Shown: positions 46,754-57,269 of the stretch, one piece after another | How positions within the stretch are numbered: position 1 is the stretch's first letter | How the letters are laid out: each line of letters starts with the position of its first letter | Assembly: GCF_028551255.1 (NCBI RefSeq) | Contig: NZ_CP117029.1 | Coordinates: 3,162,001 to 3,226,000, forward strand | Reading direction: 5' to 3' | Source: Vibrio tubiashii | GTDB lineage: Bacteria > Pseudomonadota > Gammaproteobacteria > Enterobacterales > Vibrionaceae | Length of the DNA stretch: 64,000 bases | Translations under genes and position numbers: made by a program | Notes under the pieces: model-generated | What the model saw: only the letters and a program-made list of their open reading frames with translations | Databases searched by the model: none | What the model was told of the DNA's origin: nothing

Positions 46754-47515
46754 ATGATTGATACCCACGCACATATTTATGCCACTGAGTTTGATTCTGA
46801 CCGCGACCAAGTCGTCCAGCGTGCGTTGGCACAAGGCATTGATAAGATATTACTGCCAAACATTGATTTAGAATCAATTGAGCCGATGTTGCGCACGGAG
46901 GCTGAGTATCCAGACGTTTGCCGCTCGATGATGGGATTGCACCCATGCTACGTCGACGCCAATGTTAAACAGAGCCTAGACATCATTCACTCTTGGTTTG
47001 ATAAGCACAACTTTATTGCTGTGGGTGAAATTGGTATCGATCTGTACTGGGATAAAACCTTCAAAGCCGAACAAGAGATGGCGTTTATTACTCAGCTCAA
47101 TTGGGCAAAAGAGATGAAACTGCCAGTGGTCATTCATACGCGAGACTCAATAGAAGAGACCCTCACACTACTTCGCCAAGAACAAGATGGTTCATTAAGC
47201 GGAGTATTCCACTGTTTTGGTGGCAGTGTTGAAGAAGCCAAAGCGATCAATGATCTCGGCTTTCATCTTGGGCTTGGTGGCGTTTCAACATTTAAAAATG
47301 GTGGTATGGATAAAGTGATTCCACATCTAGATATGGATTACGTTATCTTAGAAACCGACTGCCCTTACCTCGCTCCGGTTCCTCATCGTGGCAAACGCAA
47401 TGAACCTGCGTATACCTCACTTGTTGCTCAGCGCGTCGCTGACCTAAGAGAAATCAGTATCGAACAAGTGGATGGCCTGACCACTCACAACGCCAAGACG
47501 CTGTTTAACCTTTAG
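46754..47515 (+). CDS. TatD-family metal-dependent hydrolase
   Basis: This 253-residue TIM-barrel hydrolase has the metal ligands expected of TatD-type DNases: DTHAH at the N-terminus, GEIGID, VIHTRDS, FHCFGG and ETDCPYLAP. It lies beside the tat genes, as tatD does in E. coli, but in opposite orientation. Family members act on DNA 3' ends or D-aminoacyl substrates; which applies here is unknown. A hairpin terminator follows. Confidence 0.88.
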   Translation: MIDTHAHIYATEFDSDRDQVVQRALAQGIDKILLPNIDLESIEPMLRTEAEYPDVCRSMMGLHPCYVDANVKQSLDIIHSWFDKHNFIAVGEIGIDLYWDKTFKAEQEMAFITQLNWAKEMKLPVVIHTRDSIEETLTLLRQEQDGSLSGVFHCFGGSVEEAKAINDLGFHLGLGGVSTFKNGGMDKVIPHLDMDYVILETDCPYLAPVPHRGKRNEPAYTSLVAQRVADLREISIEQVDGLTTHNAKTLFNL

Positions 47516-47538
47516 TTCTCCAGTTCTCTATATACAAA

Positions 47539-47568
47539 ACGGGGTTGATAGTTAGCTATCAACCCCGT
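47539..47568. terminator. Bidirectional terminator between TatD-like gene and tatC
   Basis: ACGGGGTTGATA / TATCAACCCCGTT, a strong stem between convergent genes. One and a half CTGGAGAA units lie just before it (47513-47528, reverse). Confidence 0.75.
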
Positions 47569-47593
47569 TGCTCTATATGGCCTAGTGGAGAAT

Positions 47594-48343
47594 CTACTCT
47601 TCCACCTGTTCCTCACTGTCGCCTTTACGCACATAAAAGCGCGCAAAGAACAAACCAACCTCAAACAGTAGGCACATAGGAATTGCCAATAGCGTTTGCG
47701 AGATCATATCTGGCGGTGTCAGCATCATCCCGACCACAAACGCACCAACAATAATATACGGGCGCTTCTGGCTTAAACTCTGAGGGTTAGTCGCCCCAGT
47801 CCAACATAGCAAGATGATGGCCACTGGCACTTCAAAGGCAATACCAAAGGCTAAGAACAGCGCGAGAACAAAATCGAGGTAACTCGATATGTCCGTGGCG
47901 AACTCTACTCCACCCAGTGAAATAGCGGTAAAGAAACCAAACACCAATGGAAACACCACAAAATACGCAAACGCGACACCGCAATAAAACAGCAGTGAAC
48001 TAGAGAACATTAGCGGCATGATTAAACGGCGTTCATGTTTATATAAGCCAGGTGCGACAAATGCCCATACCTGATAGAGAATAAACGGAACGGCGATAAA
48101 GATAGACGCAATTAAGGTCAACTTTAACGGGGTAAAGAAGGGTGATGCCACATCAGTAGCAATCATGGTTGCCCCTTCAGGTAGACGCTCTACCAAAGGT
48201 GCAGAGACAAACTCATAGATGTCATTGGCAAAATAGATCAGCCCGATGAAAACCACCAATACCGCTACAATTGCTCGTAGCAGGCGATTTCTCAGCTCTA
48301 GTAAATGGCTGATCAAAGGTTGTGTCTGCTCAACAGAAGACAT
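47594..48343 (-). CDS. tatC: Sec-independent protein translocase TatC
   Basis: This 249-residue protein has six transmembrane segments. It is the receptor for twin-arginine signal peptides in the inner membrane. The N-terminal [18 protein letters not shown] is the conserved TatC signature, and Glu15/Glu103-type polar residues are present ([12 protein letters not shown] region). It is the last gene of the operon tatA-tatB-tatC. Confidence 0.95.
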   Translation of the reverse strand: MSSVEQTQPLISHLLELRNRLLRAIVAVLVVFIGLIYFANDIYEFVSAPLVERLPEGATMIATDVASPFFTPLKLTLIASIFIAVPFILYQVWAFVAPGLYKHERRLIMPLMFSSSLLFYCGVAFAYFVVFPLVFGFFTAISLGGVEFATDISSYLDFVLALFLAFGIAFEVPVAIILLCWTGATNPQSLSQKRPYIIVGAFVVGMMLTPPDMISQTLLAIPMCLLFEVGLFFARFYVRKGDSEEQVEE

Positions 48344-48407
48344 GGAAACCTCTACTCATAAAGATCGAAAAGGAGCTACTCCATAGCAGCTCCTCCTATA
48401 TGCGAGA

Positions 48408-48836
48408 CTATTCGGCTTTTTTATCTGCCTGTGGCGCTGATTGAGTGTTTAGACTCTCAACCACCCCTACTGAGTCATTGGCGTTCTGAGCAGGCTCAAC
48501 TTCGTTGGCCGCTTCAGCACTGTTCGTCGCTGATTCGCTTTTGCTCGCGTATGGGCGTTGAACATCTTGCGCAGCTTGCTTTAATTGCTCCACCGAAGAT
48601 TTTAGCTCTGGAGATAAATCTTCCATGCCCATCTTCTCGGCTTTGCGCAAGTTTTCTTGTAGCTCTTGAACCTTAAGCTCATGTGAAAGCTCATCTTTCA
48701 CACTGTTTGCCATGTTTTTCGCAGCGCCAACAAATTTGGAAACACTACGAATGGCATGAGGCAAACGCTCCGGACCAAGAACCACCAGCCCAACGACAGA
48801 TATTAATACCAGTTCCCAAAAACCGATATCAAACAC
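48408..48836 (-). CDS. tatB: Sec-independent protein translocase TatB
   Basis: This 142-residue protein has a short N-terminal transmembrane helix ([25 protein letters not shown]), with the GPERLP hinge of TatB, then an amphipathic helix and a long polar tail. It forms the receptor complex with TatC. It lies 3 bp after tatA. Confidence 0.94.
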   Translation of the reverse strand: MFDIGFWELVLISVVGLVVLGPERLPHAIRSVSKFVGAAKNMANSVKDELSHELKVQELQENLRKAEKMGMEDLSPELKSSVEQLKQAAQDVQRPYASKSESATNSAEAANEVEPAQNANDSVGVVESLNTQSAPQADKKAE

Positions 48837-48839
48837 GAT

Positions 48840-49082
48840 CTACGCCTGCTCTTTGTCTTTCTTAGTTTCAGCAGTTGCGTCTGTTTTCTGCTGATCAATC
48901 GCTTTCTGTTCGAAGTCTGCGTCTTTCTTATCTTTGTCCGACTCATCTTCGCTCATTGCTTTCTTGAAGCCTTTAACTGCTCCACCTAGATCGCCACCGA
49001 TACCACGTAGCTTCTTAGTACCAAATAGTAGAACGACGATGACAGCAATAATCAGAAGTTGCCAAATACTAATACCACCCAT
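48840..49082 (-). CDS. tatA: Sec-independent protein translocase TatA
   Basis: This 80-residue pore-forming protein starts [33 protein letters not shown], with the FGTKKL hinge of TatA, then an amphipathic helix and a charged tail. It is the first gene of tatABC and follows ubiB by about 50 bp. Confidence 0.95.
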   Translation of the reverse strand: MGGISIWQLLIIAVIVVLLFGTKKLRGIGGDLGGAVKGFKKAMSEDESDKDKKDADFEQKAIDQQKTDATAETKKDKEQA

Positions 49083-49132
49083 TCTTTTTACCTCGGGTCT
49101 TATTAAACAAATTTATTTCAAGAGTTTAACGT

Positions 49133-50767
49133 CTATTGACGGTAAGCTCGCCAACTAAGCAACCAAAATGTGACCCCACCTAGGGCGCTGGTCAGTGAAA
49201 GTTGCTCATAAGTGCTGTTGACCAATATTGCCGAGCATACGACTAATGTGGCTCCAACACCAAATAAAAATTTACCTGTCGCCTGTTGGCGCTTGCTTGA
49301 ACGATAACCTTGGTAAAGCTGATCCATTCGCTGGTTCATCATTTTACCTTGGCGCAAACTATCGTAGAGAAGCTCTGGCAACTCGGGTAGTTTCTCAGCC
49401 CAAAACGGCGCACGATCTTTAACCGCATTAATTACCGCTTGTGGACCAACTTGGTTCATCATCCACTCTTCTAAGAATGGCTTAGCCGTCTCCCACAAAT
49501 CAAGTTGCGGGTAGAGTTGGCGGCCCAAACCTTCAACATAAAGCAGCGTCTTTTGCAGCAATACGAGCTGCGGCTGTACTTCCATATTGAAGCGGCGCGC
49601 TGTGTTAAACAGGTTTAGCAAAACATGACCAAACGAAATTTCACACAACGGCTTAGCAAATATCGGCTCACATACAATGCGTATTGCGAATTCAAACTCA
49701 TCAATGTTGGTTTCACGTGGAACCCAACCTGACTCAACATGCAATTCCGCCACACGTCGGTAGTCGCGATTAAAGAAAGCTAAAAAGTTTTCCGCTAGAT
49801 AGCGTTTATCTTCACTGTTTAGCGTTCCGACGATGCCACAATCTAAGCCAATCCAACGCGGGTTTTCTGGATGCTCCGGCTCAACAAATACATTGCCCGG
49901 ATGCATATCTGCGTGGAAGAAACTGTCTCGAAATACCTGGGTAAAGAACACGCTTACGCCGCGCTCCGCCAACAGCTTCATATTAGTGCCGTTAGCCTTC
50001 AACCCTTCAATATCAGAAACTTGGATGCCGTATATTCGCTCAGAAACCATGACAGTTTCATTACTGAAGTCGGTAATAACTTCAGGAACGTACAATTCTT
50101 CACTTCCTTCGAAGTTACGTCTTAGCTGAATCGCGTTGGCCGCTTCTCGGCGCAAGTCCAATTCATCAAGCAAGGTCTTCTCATATTCGCGCACCACTTC
50201 AACAGGTTTCAAACGACGTGCTTCAGGAAGTGCTTTGGCGACTATACGCGCCATTCGGTACATCAGTTTTAGATCTGCATCAATGACCGGGCGAATATCT
50301 GGTCGAATGACCTTCAATACCACTTCTTGGTTAGTCGATTTTAGCTTGGCGGTATGCACCTGAGCGATCGAGGCAGACGCAAGCGGTTCAATCGCGAAAT
50401 CATCAAACCATGTTTCTAGTGAACCACCGAGAGCTTGTTCGATTTGCTGTTTTGCAAGCTGGCCATCAAATGGGGAGACTTGATCTTGAAGCAAGGCCAG
50501 TGGATCAGCAATTTGCGGAGGGAAAAGATCTCGACGAGTCGACATCATCTGACCAAACTTAATCCATACAGGGCCAAGCTCTTGCAGTGCTAAACGCAGC
50601 CTGTCACCGAGTGGCTTCTCTGGATGTTTGTTCTTAATCCAAAACAGGCTTTTTCTTGCTAACAGTGGCGCTTTGGTCAACTGGTGTGTTGGCAGTAGCT
50701 CATCCAAGCCATACTCTAGCTGAACACGGATGATCTGGTATAAACGACGCATCTCTGTCGGGGTCAT
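49133..50767 (-). CDS. ubiB: Ubiquinone biosynthesis kinase-like protein UbiB
   Basis: This 544-residue protein of the ABC1/ADCK atypical kinase family has the KxGQ motif (KFGQMMS), the Ala-rich loop (ASIAQVH), the catalytic VLKVIRP Lys, and the [10 protein letters not shown] and LDCGIVG metal/nucleotide motifs. Two C-terminal hydrophobic helices anchor it in the inner membrane. It supports coenzyme Q synthesis. It overlaps ubiJ by 4 bp. Confidence 0.95.
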   Translation of the reverse strand: MTPTEMRRLYQIIRVQLEYGLDELLPTHQLTKAPLLARKSLFWIKNKHPEKPLGDRLRLALQELGPVWIKFGQMMSTRRDLFPPQIADPLALLQDQVSPFDGQLAKQQIEQALGGSLETWFDDFAIEPLASASIAQVHTAKLKSTNQEVVLKVIRPDIRPVIDADLKLMYRMARIVAKALPEARRLKPVEVVREYEKTLLDELDLRREAANAIQLRRNFEGSEELYVPEVITDFSNETVMVSERIYGIQVSDIEGLKANGTNMKLLAERGVSVFFTQVFRDSFFHADMHPGNVFVEPEHPENPRWIGLDCGIVGTLNSEDKRYLAENFLAFFNRDYRRVAELHVESGWVPRETNIDEFEFAIRIVCEPIFAKPLCEISFGHVLLNLFNTARRFNMEVQPQLVLLQKTLLYVEGLGRQLYPQLDLWETAKPFLEEWMMNQVGPQAVINAVKDRAPFWAEKLPELPELLYDSLRQGKMMNQRMDQLYQGYRSSKRQQATGKFLFGVGATLVVCSAILVNSTYEQLSLTSALGGVTFWLLSWRAYRQ

Positions 50768-51369
50768 GCGCGCTCCAACAGTTGGTTCAATTTAGCCTCG
50801 ATACGTGACGCTTGGCTTTTCACTTCATCCACTTGGTCACAAAAATGCGCCACCTCTAACGGTGCGGGCGCAATTTTCCACTCTTCTGTTAGGACTTGAG
50901 CAAGGTGATCTTGATGCTTTGCCGCTTGCGACTTGAAGAATTGACCGACATTGGCAGCACCCTGAACCACAGTGTGCGCGACAACATCTCCAGTCACACG
51001 TGACAACCACTCTTCAATATCGGGCTTGCAGTCCGTCATCAGCTGAGAAAACTTTTGCGCCAACTGAATATCACCTTCTAAGACCAACTTATCTTGCTTG
51101 ATCAGCTTAGTGATATTGGCCTGCTCACGCAGTTCTGGCAGAACCGAGAGGTTCAAGGATAAGTAGCAATCCGGCTCACCTCCATAATTGGCCAAAACAT
51201 CAATTTGCTGACTAAAGATAAAAGTCAAAGTCTTGTTCAGCTCTTTAAGGTGAACTTGAATCACTTGCCCTTTTAGGCGAGCAAGACGACGACCCAGCTC
51301 AGGGTCATCGTTAATAAGCGTATTGAGTGACGTTTCAATCACTGCAGTAACAAGAGGCTCAAATGGCAT
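50764..51369 (-). CDS. ubiJ: Ubiquinone biosynthesis accessory protein UbiJ
   Basis: This is a 201-residue protein with an N-terminal SCP2-type lipid-binding domain (residues ~1-110, [21 protein letters not shown] ... LEGDIQLAQ) and a C-terminal helix. It is part of the cytosolic Ubi complex and partners with UbiK. It lies between ubiE and ubiB, as in E. coli, and is co-transcribed with them (4-bp overlap with ubiB). Confidence 0.92.
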   Translation of the reverse strand: MPFEPLVTAVIETSLNTLINDDPELGRRLARLKGQVIQVHLKELNKTLTFIFSQQIDVLANYGGEPDCYLSLNLSVLPELREQANITKLIKQDKLVLEGDIQLAQKFSQLMTDCKPDIEEWLSRVTGDVVAHTVVQGAANVGQFFKSQAAKHQDHLAQVLTEEWKIAPAPLEVAHFCDQVDEVKSQASRIEAKLNQLLERA

Positions 51370-51380
51370 AGCAACCGACC

Positions 51381-52163
51381 TTAGAACTTATAACCACGGT
51401 GAAGGGCAACGATACCCCCCGTCAGGTTGTAGTAACTGGTTTGATCGAAACCAGCTTCATTCATCATGCCTTTCAGTGTCTCTTGATCTGGGTGCATACG
51501 GATAGACTCCGCTAGGTAACGGTAGCTTTCGGCATCATTAGCCACTAACTCGCCCATCTTAGGCAGTAAATGGAATGAGTAAGTATCATAAATCTTTGAT
51601 AGCGGCTCTAAGATCGGCTTAGAGAACTCTAGAACTAGTAGACGTCCACCCGGCTTGAGCACACGGTACATAGAGCGTAGCGCTTTATCTTTATCCGTTA
51701 CGTTACGTAGACAGAAGCTAATCGTAATCGCATCAAAATAGTCATCGGGAAACGGCAACTCTTCAGCGTTCGCCTGCACGTAATGAACATTACCGACAAT
51801 GCCATTGTCACGTAACTTATCTCGGCCTACGTTAAGCATAGAGTTATTGATATCGGCCAGTACCACATGACCTTTTTCGCCAACAATTCGCGAAAATTTT
51901 GCGGTTAGGTCCCCCGTACCACCACCAAGGTCAAGCACGCGCTGACCAGGACGAACACCACTGCAGTCGATAGTAAAGCGCTTCCATAGGCGATGAATAC
52001 CACCCGACATTAAGTCATTCATAATGTCGTACTTCGCTGCTACTGAGTGGAAGACCTGAGCAACTTTAGCCACTTTCTCTTCTTTGGCTACGGTACTGAA
52101 ACCAAAGTGCGTGGTTTCATTTGTTTCTAAAGCTGTATTCGATTGCACGCTTGTATCCGTCAT
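51381..52163 (-). CDS. ubiE: Demethylmenaquinone/ubiquinone methyltransferase UbiE
   Basis: This 260-residue SAM-dependent C-methyltransferase is used in both ubiquinone and menaquinone synthesis. The SAM motif [16 protein letters not shown] is clear, with the signature [17 protein letters not shown] upstream and [17 protein letters not shown] downstream. It is the first gene of ubiE-ubiJ-ubiB, with tatABC following. Confidence 0.95.
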   Translation of the reverse strand: MTDTSVQSNTALETNETTHFGFSTVAKEEKVAKVAQVFHSVAAKYDIMNDLMSGGIHRLWKRFTIDCSGVRPGQRVLDLGGGTGDLTAKFSRIVGEKGHVVLADINNSMLNVGRDKLRDNGIVGNVHYVQANAEELPFPDDYFDAITISFCLRNVTDKDKALRSMYRVLKPGGRLLVLEFSKPILEPLSKIYDTYSFHLLPKMGELVANDAESYRYLAESIRMHPDQETLKGMMNEAGFDQTSYYNLTGGIVALHRGYKF

Positions 52164-52219
52164 GATGATTCCTCTTCGAGCAGCGCATTGAATTAATACG
52201 ACCTAAGCACTGCGGGCGA

Positions 52220-53770
52220 TTAGTTTACTTTATCCTCATCCGGATGTCTTTGTACGAAAGAGTCATTTTTATCCAAGGCAGCATTTTCTGTGAAATGGTC
52301 ATGCTGAGCGAGTTGCGCCAAATCATTGGAAATCGGTTTTTTCACTTCAACGCCCAGTTGTTTAAAGCTTTCCGCTTGGCGAATCACATTCCCGCGCCCT
52401 GTCGCGAGCTTGTTCATTGCCCCTTGGTAATTTTGGTTGGCTTTATCTAATGCGCCGCCAAGACTCTCCATATCATCCACAAACAGGCGCAATTTGTCGT
52501 AAAGTTTGCTGGCACGCTCAGCAATAACCTGAGCATTCTGGTTTTGCCGCTCGTTACGCCACAAGTTATCAATCGTACGTAGCGCGACAAGCAAAGTCGT
52601 TGGGCTCACCAAGATGATGTTTTGCTCCATGGCATCTTTGACCAAACTCGGGTCTGCTTGAATAGCGACCTGAAATGCAGGCTCCACAGGAATAAACATC
52701 AGTACATAGTCTAGGCTCTGAATGCCTTTTAGCTGATGGTAATCTTTTTGAGATAGCCCTTTAATATGTGCTCGCAATGCAAGTAAGTGGTCACTTAGTG
52801 CCCGCTCTCGTTCGTTATCAGTTTCGGCATTAAAGTACCTTTCGTAGGCCACCAAGGCCATTTTCGAATCCACCACCACTTGTTTATCTTGCGGTAAGTG
52901 AACGATGACATCGGGCTGATAGCGTTTACCCGCTTCATTTTGCAAACTGACTTGGGTTTGATATTCATGCCCTTCACGTAAGCCAGACTCAGCGAGTACG
53001 CGCGCCAGTACCACTTCGCCCCAGTTACCCTGCTGCTTGTTGTCGCCCTTTAGCGCTTGAGTTAGGTTAAGCGCTTCTTTGGTCATCTGTTCATTTAAGC
53101 GTTGGAGGTTTTTTAACTCATGAACTAAGGTGTGACGCTCTTTGGCTTCCTGATTAAAGCTGTCGTTCACTTGTTTCTTGAACCCTTCCAACTGCTCTTT
53201 TAGAGGAGAAAGCAAACCATCCAAGCTTTGGCGGTTTTGCTGGTCCACTTTGGCCGTTTTGGCTTCAAATAACTGGTTGGCAAGCTGTTCAAACTGCTGC
53301 TTAAGGCGTTCTTCTGCCTGCTCTAACAGTTGTAGCTTTTCTTGGCTGGCTTTGTTTTGTTGTTCATGTCGCGCTTCTTGCTCACGTAACTGTGCCTCTA
53401 GCTGTGACTTTTGCTCACGAATTTGGTTGAGGTCATCGGCATACTGCTGACGTTCCTGCTTCACTGCCTCGAAATAGCGTAGCTTCTCCAATACTGCCAT
53501 CAACTTACCGTGAGACTGTTTTAACTCGTAGGCTGACTTGTCACGTTCACTATCCAGCTCGTCGAGTTCTTGCTGTGCCTCGCGGAGTTCTTTTTCTAGC
53601 TGCGCAATCTGGCTACTGGCAAGGTGCTGATTCGATTCTAATTGTTGTTCAAGAAGCTGATTGTCAAAGCGCATTTTCTGTTTGACCCACCAGCCAACTA
53701 CCACGCCACTTGCGACGGCACCGGATAGGCCACTGATCAACATAGCTTGATGCTCAAGAATCCATTGCAT
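52220..53770 (-). CDS. rmuC: DNA recombination protein RmuC
   Basis: This is a 516-residue protein with an N-terminal transmembrane helix (AMLISGLSGAVASGVVVGWWV), a very long coiled coil (~30-210) and the conserved RmuC nuclease-like domain (~215-430, with QGNWGEVVLARVLAESGL and KQVVVDSKMALVAYERY). The domain belongs to the PD-(D/E)XK superfamily. It limits inversions at short inverted repeats in E. coli. It lies upstream of ubiE, as in E. coli. Confidence 0.93.
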   Translation of the reverse strand: MQWILEHQAMLISGLSGAVASGVVVGWWVKQKMRFDNQLLEQQLESNQHLASSQIAQLEKELREAQQELDELDSERDKSAYELKQSHGKLMAVLEKLRYFEAVKQERQQYADDLNQIREQKSQLEAQLREQEARHEQQNKASQEKLQLLEQAEERLKQQFEQLANQLFEAKTAKVDQQNRQSLDGLLSPLKEQLEGFKKQVNDSFNQEAKERHTLVHELKNLQRLNEQMTKEALNLTQALKGDNKQQGNWGEVVLARVLAESGLREGHEYQTQVSLQNEAGKRYQPDVIVHLPQDKQVVVDSKMALVAYERYFNAETDNERERALSDHLLALRAHIKGLSQKDYHQLKGIQSLDYVLMFIPVEPAFQVAIQADPSLVKDAMEQNIILVSPTTLLVALRTIDNLWRNERQNQNAQVIAERASKLYDKLRLFVDDMESLGGALDKANQNYQGAMNKLATGRGNVIRQAESFKQLGVEVKKPISNDLAQLAQHDHFTENAALDKNDSFVQRHPDEDKVN

Positions 53771-53937
53771 AATAAAGATTTAACTGTTCAGAATGAGATA
53801 CTTTCAATGGTATTTTACCACTGGATAAATGTCCAGTTTGTCGGCTAGATATCGAACAGCTAGACTAGGCGCTCACTACCCTGTCCCACACTTGTCGCCA
53901 GTAAATCTTAACTGGTTGGTTTTATTGAAGGAACATC

Positions 53938-54843
53938 ATGAACGAGCGCCGTGCTTTAGGCTTAGGTTTATCAGCAGTACTACTCTGGTCAACGGTTGCC
54001 ACCGCATTCAAACTCACCTTAGCTGAGTTTTCTCCGATCCAAATGCTAACTGTCGCCAGTATCGTTTCCGCGCTGGCATTAATGGCGATTTGTGCCGTGC
54101 AAGGTAAGCTGAAAACACTACCGAGCACGTTTCTCTCCAACCCTTGGTATTACCTACTGTTAGGCCTGATTAACCCACTCGCTTACTACGTCATATTGTT
54201 TAAAGCTTATGAGTTGCTTCCTGCCTCACAAGCGCAGGCAATCAATTACAGTTGGGCGATTACACTTACTCTGATGGCGGCGGTGTTTTTAGGTCAGAAA
54301 ATCCGTAAGCAAGACTGGATCGCATGTACTTTCAGCTACTTGGGGGTAATTGTGATTGCCACTCAGGGTGATGTGCTTGGCTTAAACTTTGAAAGTCCAC
54401 TCGGGGTTGGGCTGGCGCTGTTTTCTACCCTACTTTGGGCAAGTTACTGGATTTTAAACACCAAGAACAAGGCAGATCCGATTGTCGGAGTTTTACTCGG
54501 CTTTCTGGTTGCGATTCCATTCGCAATTGGTTTAACGCTGTATGAAGGGCTGAGCTTTAGCCATATATCAACACAAGGATGGCTTGCCGTCAGCTATGTC
54601 GGCCTGTTTGAAATGGGGATTACTTTTGTTCTATGGCTGAGCGCACTTAAGTTAACTCAAAACACATCCCGTTTGAGCAACCTTATCTTTGCTTCCCCTT
54701 TTATCTCGCTGATGCTACTCGCGACGATTATTGGTGAACAAATTCACCCATCGACTTTGGTCGGATTGGTGATGATTATTACTGGCTTAGTGATCCAGCA
54801 GATCAAATTTGGCAAAAAAGATCACGCCAAACAGCCTGTATAA
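53938..54843 (+). CDS. EamA/DMT-family transporter
   Basis: This 301-residue inner-membrane protein has ten transmembrane helices arranged as two EamA repeats (LLWSTVATAFKL..., then LFSTLLWASYWIL...). GAAGGAA precedes the ATG. Drug/metabolite transporters of this type export amino acids, metabolites or toxic compounds; the substrate is unknown. It is monocistronic. Confidence 0.85.
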   Translation: MNERRALGLGLSAVLLWSTVATAFKLTLAEFSPIQMLTVASIVSALALMAICAVQGKLKTLPSTFLSNPWYYLLLGLINPLAYYVILFKAYELLPASQAQAINYSWAITLTLMAAVFLGQKIRKQDWIACTFSYLGVIVIATQGDVLGLNFESPLGVGLALFSTLLWASYWILNTKNKADPIVGVLLGFLVAIPFAIGLTLYEGLSFSHISTQGWLAVSYVGLFEMGITFVLWLSALKLTQNTSRLSNLIFASPFISLMLLATIIGEQIHPSTLVGLVMIITGLVIQQIKFGKKDHAKQPV

Positions 54844-54868
54844 CAACACGTTAACACCTCTAGCCTAT

Positions 54869-55693
54869 CTAGAATAGTTGATAGGCTAGCTCACTTCCTT
54901 GCCCGCGCACCTCATCAATCTTAGCGGCTAACTCAGGTGATACATGTAGTGCTTTAGCAGCTTTGCTGTTTTCTAAGTAATTCAACTTTTCACTCTCTTC
55001 CAACATCATATCCCAACGTTGATGCGCATCTCGCGCCAGATACATCAGGCAAGCCAGGCGTTTAGACTCTACCGCTTTAGCTGGGTGGTTAACATTGGCA
55101 ATGGCATCTACGAGCTGATTAGGGAACTTCCAGCTTTCAGCAAGCACAGCTCCGAGTTCTTGAGCATCAACGCCAAGTACTTCTTTTTGCACCTGAGCGG
55201 CATTTTCCCCACTTGCCACACGCTGACTGATCGCGACTGCTTTTTCAGGCTCTAGGGTATGAATCATCAACTCACCAATGTTGTGTAACACACCTGTAGT
55301 AAAGGCCTCATTCGGGTCAAGTTTAATATCTTTGGCTATGGTGCTAGCAATCGTCGCCACTTCAAAAGTGGCTGCCCAATAATCTTTAATATTTAGGGTT
55401 TCAATCTTGGGAAATGTCGACGCAAGGATCGAGGAAGAAATTAGGTTACGAATGGCACCAATACCGATGCGAACAATGGCATCATTAATGTTAGATACCC
55501 CTTTAACGCCGCCAAATTGAGCGGAGTTTGCCATCCTCAACACCCTTGCCAACAATACCTGATCCATTGCCATCTTATGGGCGAGTTCACCGAAGTCGAT
55601 CGAATCTCGGTTGACCATCTCCAACAGCTCTTGCAGTACACTTTCGATTCGCGGCAACTCGTTAATACGAGAAATCAGTGCTTGTTGACTCAT
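54869..55693 (-). CDS. HDOD-domain signalling protein
   Basis: The start at 55693 (MSQQALISRINELPRIESVLQ) has GGAG upstream. The 274-residue product consists almost entirely of a HDOD domain (LARVLRMANSAQFGG, AIVRIGIGAIRNLI, VLHNIGELMIHTLEP). HDOD lacks full HD phosphohydrolase residues and mediates interactions in regulatory pathways. The target is unknown. Confidence 0.85.
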   Translation of the reverse strand: MSQQALISRINELPRIESVLQELLEMVNRDSIDFGELAHKMAMDQVLLARVLRMANSAQFGGVKGVSNINDAIVRIGIGAIRNLISSSILASTFPKIETLNIKDYWAATFEVATIASTIAKDIKLDPNEAFTTGVLHNIGELMIHTLEPEKAVAISQRVASGENAAQVQKEVLGVDAQELGAVLAESWKFPNQLVDAIANVNHPAKAVESKRLACLMYLARDAHQRWDMMLEESEKLNYLENSKAAKALHVSPELAAKIDEVRGQGSELAYQLF

Positions 55694-55781
55694 AGAGGTT
55701 ACTCCTTGCTCTCTTCTCCCCATTTAATATAGGACAGAAATGAACCAGTAGGTCGATAAGCCTTTCACAAAAAGAGCTCTG

Positions 55782-56606
55782 CTATTCCTTGGAATCCTGC
55801 AACCATTGGCGTGGAGAAGTACCCGAAACATGTTGAAAAGCGCGAGAAAATCCAGAATAGCTACCATAGCCGACTTCATCCGCAACCCAGTTAAGCGGTT
55901 TGTTTTTTAGCAATAAAGATTGAGCAACCGACACTCGCCACTTCTGCACATAATCCCCCGGAGTGTCACCGACAACCTGCTTAAAGGTTTCAATAAACTG
56001 AGTTCGTGACATAGCCGCTAACGAAGCCATTTCAGCAATAGTGTAATGACGGGCTGGTAGTTGGTGAATTACCGATACAACTGCCGCCAAACGTGGATGC
56101 GCTAAAGCGGCGAAGAGTCCCTGCTCTATCTTTTTCTCATCAATTAAGTAGCGAAAGATCAGTGCCATCAATGTATCGCTCAACTTATCCATCATAAATT
56201 GCTGCCCTGCAGACTCGCTATGCGACTCTTGAAACAACAGCTCAATCACTGGCGTTAAGTTAGGGGCGACTTCAAACGGGATGACCACGACGTCTGGTAA
56301 TGCGGATAACAGAGGGTTCACCCGCCCTGCGCGATACTCAACATTAGCGCAAACGAGATCAGCCCCCTCAGCAACGCCTTCTATCACATGCGGCGTACTA
56401 CTAGGTAGATAAATGATGCTGGGTTGATTTAGGTGATGCGCACTCTCCAATGAACTTGCCAACTTCAAATGACCTGATTTCAGCACATGAAGATGCCCTT
56501 GGTTATGCGGACTCTGCTTGAACGAAGAGACGCCGCATAATTGACCAGAATAGAAAACACCAGTGCGGACAGAGAAATGCCCCATCAATTGTGACAGCAG
56601 ATCCAT
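55782..56606 (-). CDS. AraC-family transcriptional regulator
   Basis: This 274-residue protein has an N-terminal cupin-like sensor (~1-150) and two C-terminal helix-turn-helix motifs (TIAEMASLAAMSRTQFIETF and PLNWVADEVGYGSYSGFSRAF followed by GTSPRQW). It is divergent from the YHS-domain gene with 111 bp between starts, so it may regulate that gene. The ligand is unknown. Confidence 0.88.
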   Translation of the reverse strand: MDLLSQLMGHFSVRTGVFYSGQLCGVSSFKQSPHNQGHLHVLKSGHLKLASSLESAHHLNQPSIIYLPSSTPHVIEGVAEGADLVCANVEYRAGRVNPLLSALPDVVVIPFEVAPNLTPVIELLFQESHSESAGQQFMMDKLSDTLMALIFRYLIDEKKIEQGLFAALAHPRLAAVVSVIHQLPARHYTIAEMASLAAMSRTQFIETFKQVVGDTPGDYVQKWRVSVAQSLLLKNKPLNWVADEVGYGSYSGFSRAFQHVSGTSPRQWLQDSKE

Positions 56607-56717
56607 GTTACCTCCGAACGATTCGCGTACTTTTTAGACTTATAGTCCCTCTATAGACCGGGAGAGTCGGCTAATTTATTTCATACAAGATAACCAAACA
56701 TAGGCAAGGAGCTTGTT

Positions 56718-57194
56718 ATGGCACGTATTAAATCAACCGGTAAAAAGCTGACTCTGATGGCAGCGCTACTCGGAACCAGTTTCTCACTAATGGCAGCCGA
56801 TATAGGTATGAGTGTGGATGAGAATGATCTGGCAATCAAAGGCTATGATCCAGTCGCGTACTTTACTGATGCAGGTGCCGTACAGGGCAACCCACAGTTT
56901 TCCGCCACCTATAAGAATGCCATTTATCACTTCGCGAGCAGTGAAAACCGTGATCAATTCAAAGCGGATCCCCAAGCTTTCGCCCCTCAGTATGGCGGCT
57001 ACTGTGCGTTTGGGGTGGCAATGGGTAAGAAGTTTGAAACAGACCCACAAGCGTGGAAAATTGAAGACGGTAAGCTTTATCTCAATCTAGACAAAACGGT
57101 ACAACAGCGCTGGCTAGAAGATACTCAAGGTTTCATTCAAGATGCAAACACCAACTGGACCAGTATCAAAACCGTTGCTGCGGATAAATTATAA
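56718..57194 (+). CDS. Exported YHS-domain protein
   Basis: This is a 158-residue protein with a signal peptide (KKLTLMAALLGTSFSLMAADIG) and a YHS domain (~35-95, AIKGYDPVAYFTDAGAVQGNP ... FAPQYGGYCAFGVAMGKK). The single Cys lies in GGYCAFG. YHS domains often bind metal ions. AAGGAG precedes the start. It is divergent from the AraC-type gene. Confidence 0.85.
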   Translation: MARIKSTGKKLTLMAALLGTSFSLMAADIGMSVDENDLAIKGYDPVAYFTDAGAVQGNPQFSATYKNAIYHFASSENRDQFKADPQAFAPQYGGYCAFGVAMGKKFETDPQAWKIEDGKLYLNLDKTVQQRWLEDTQGFIQDANTNWTSIKTVAADKL

Positions 57195-57230
57195 CCCCTT
57201 CCATTCTGCTTTTTTCCCTTCAATGGAAAA

Positions 57231-57259
57231 CGGAAGAGTCTAGACTCTTCCGCTTTTTT
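57231..57259. terminator. Terminator between YHS and YhiN genes
   Basis: CGGAAGAGTCTAGACTCTTC is part of a perfect palindrome followed by TTTTTTT. Confidence 0.9.
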
Positions 57260-57269
57260 ATCCGTTTAT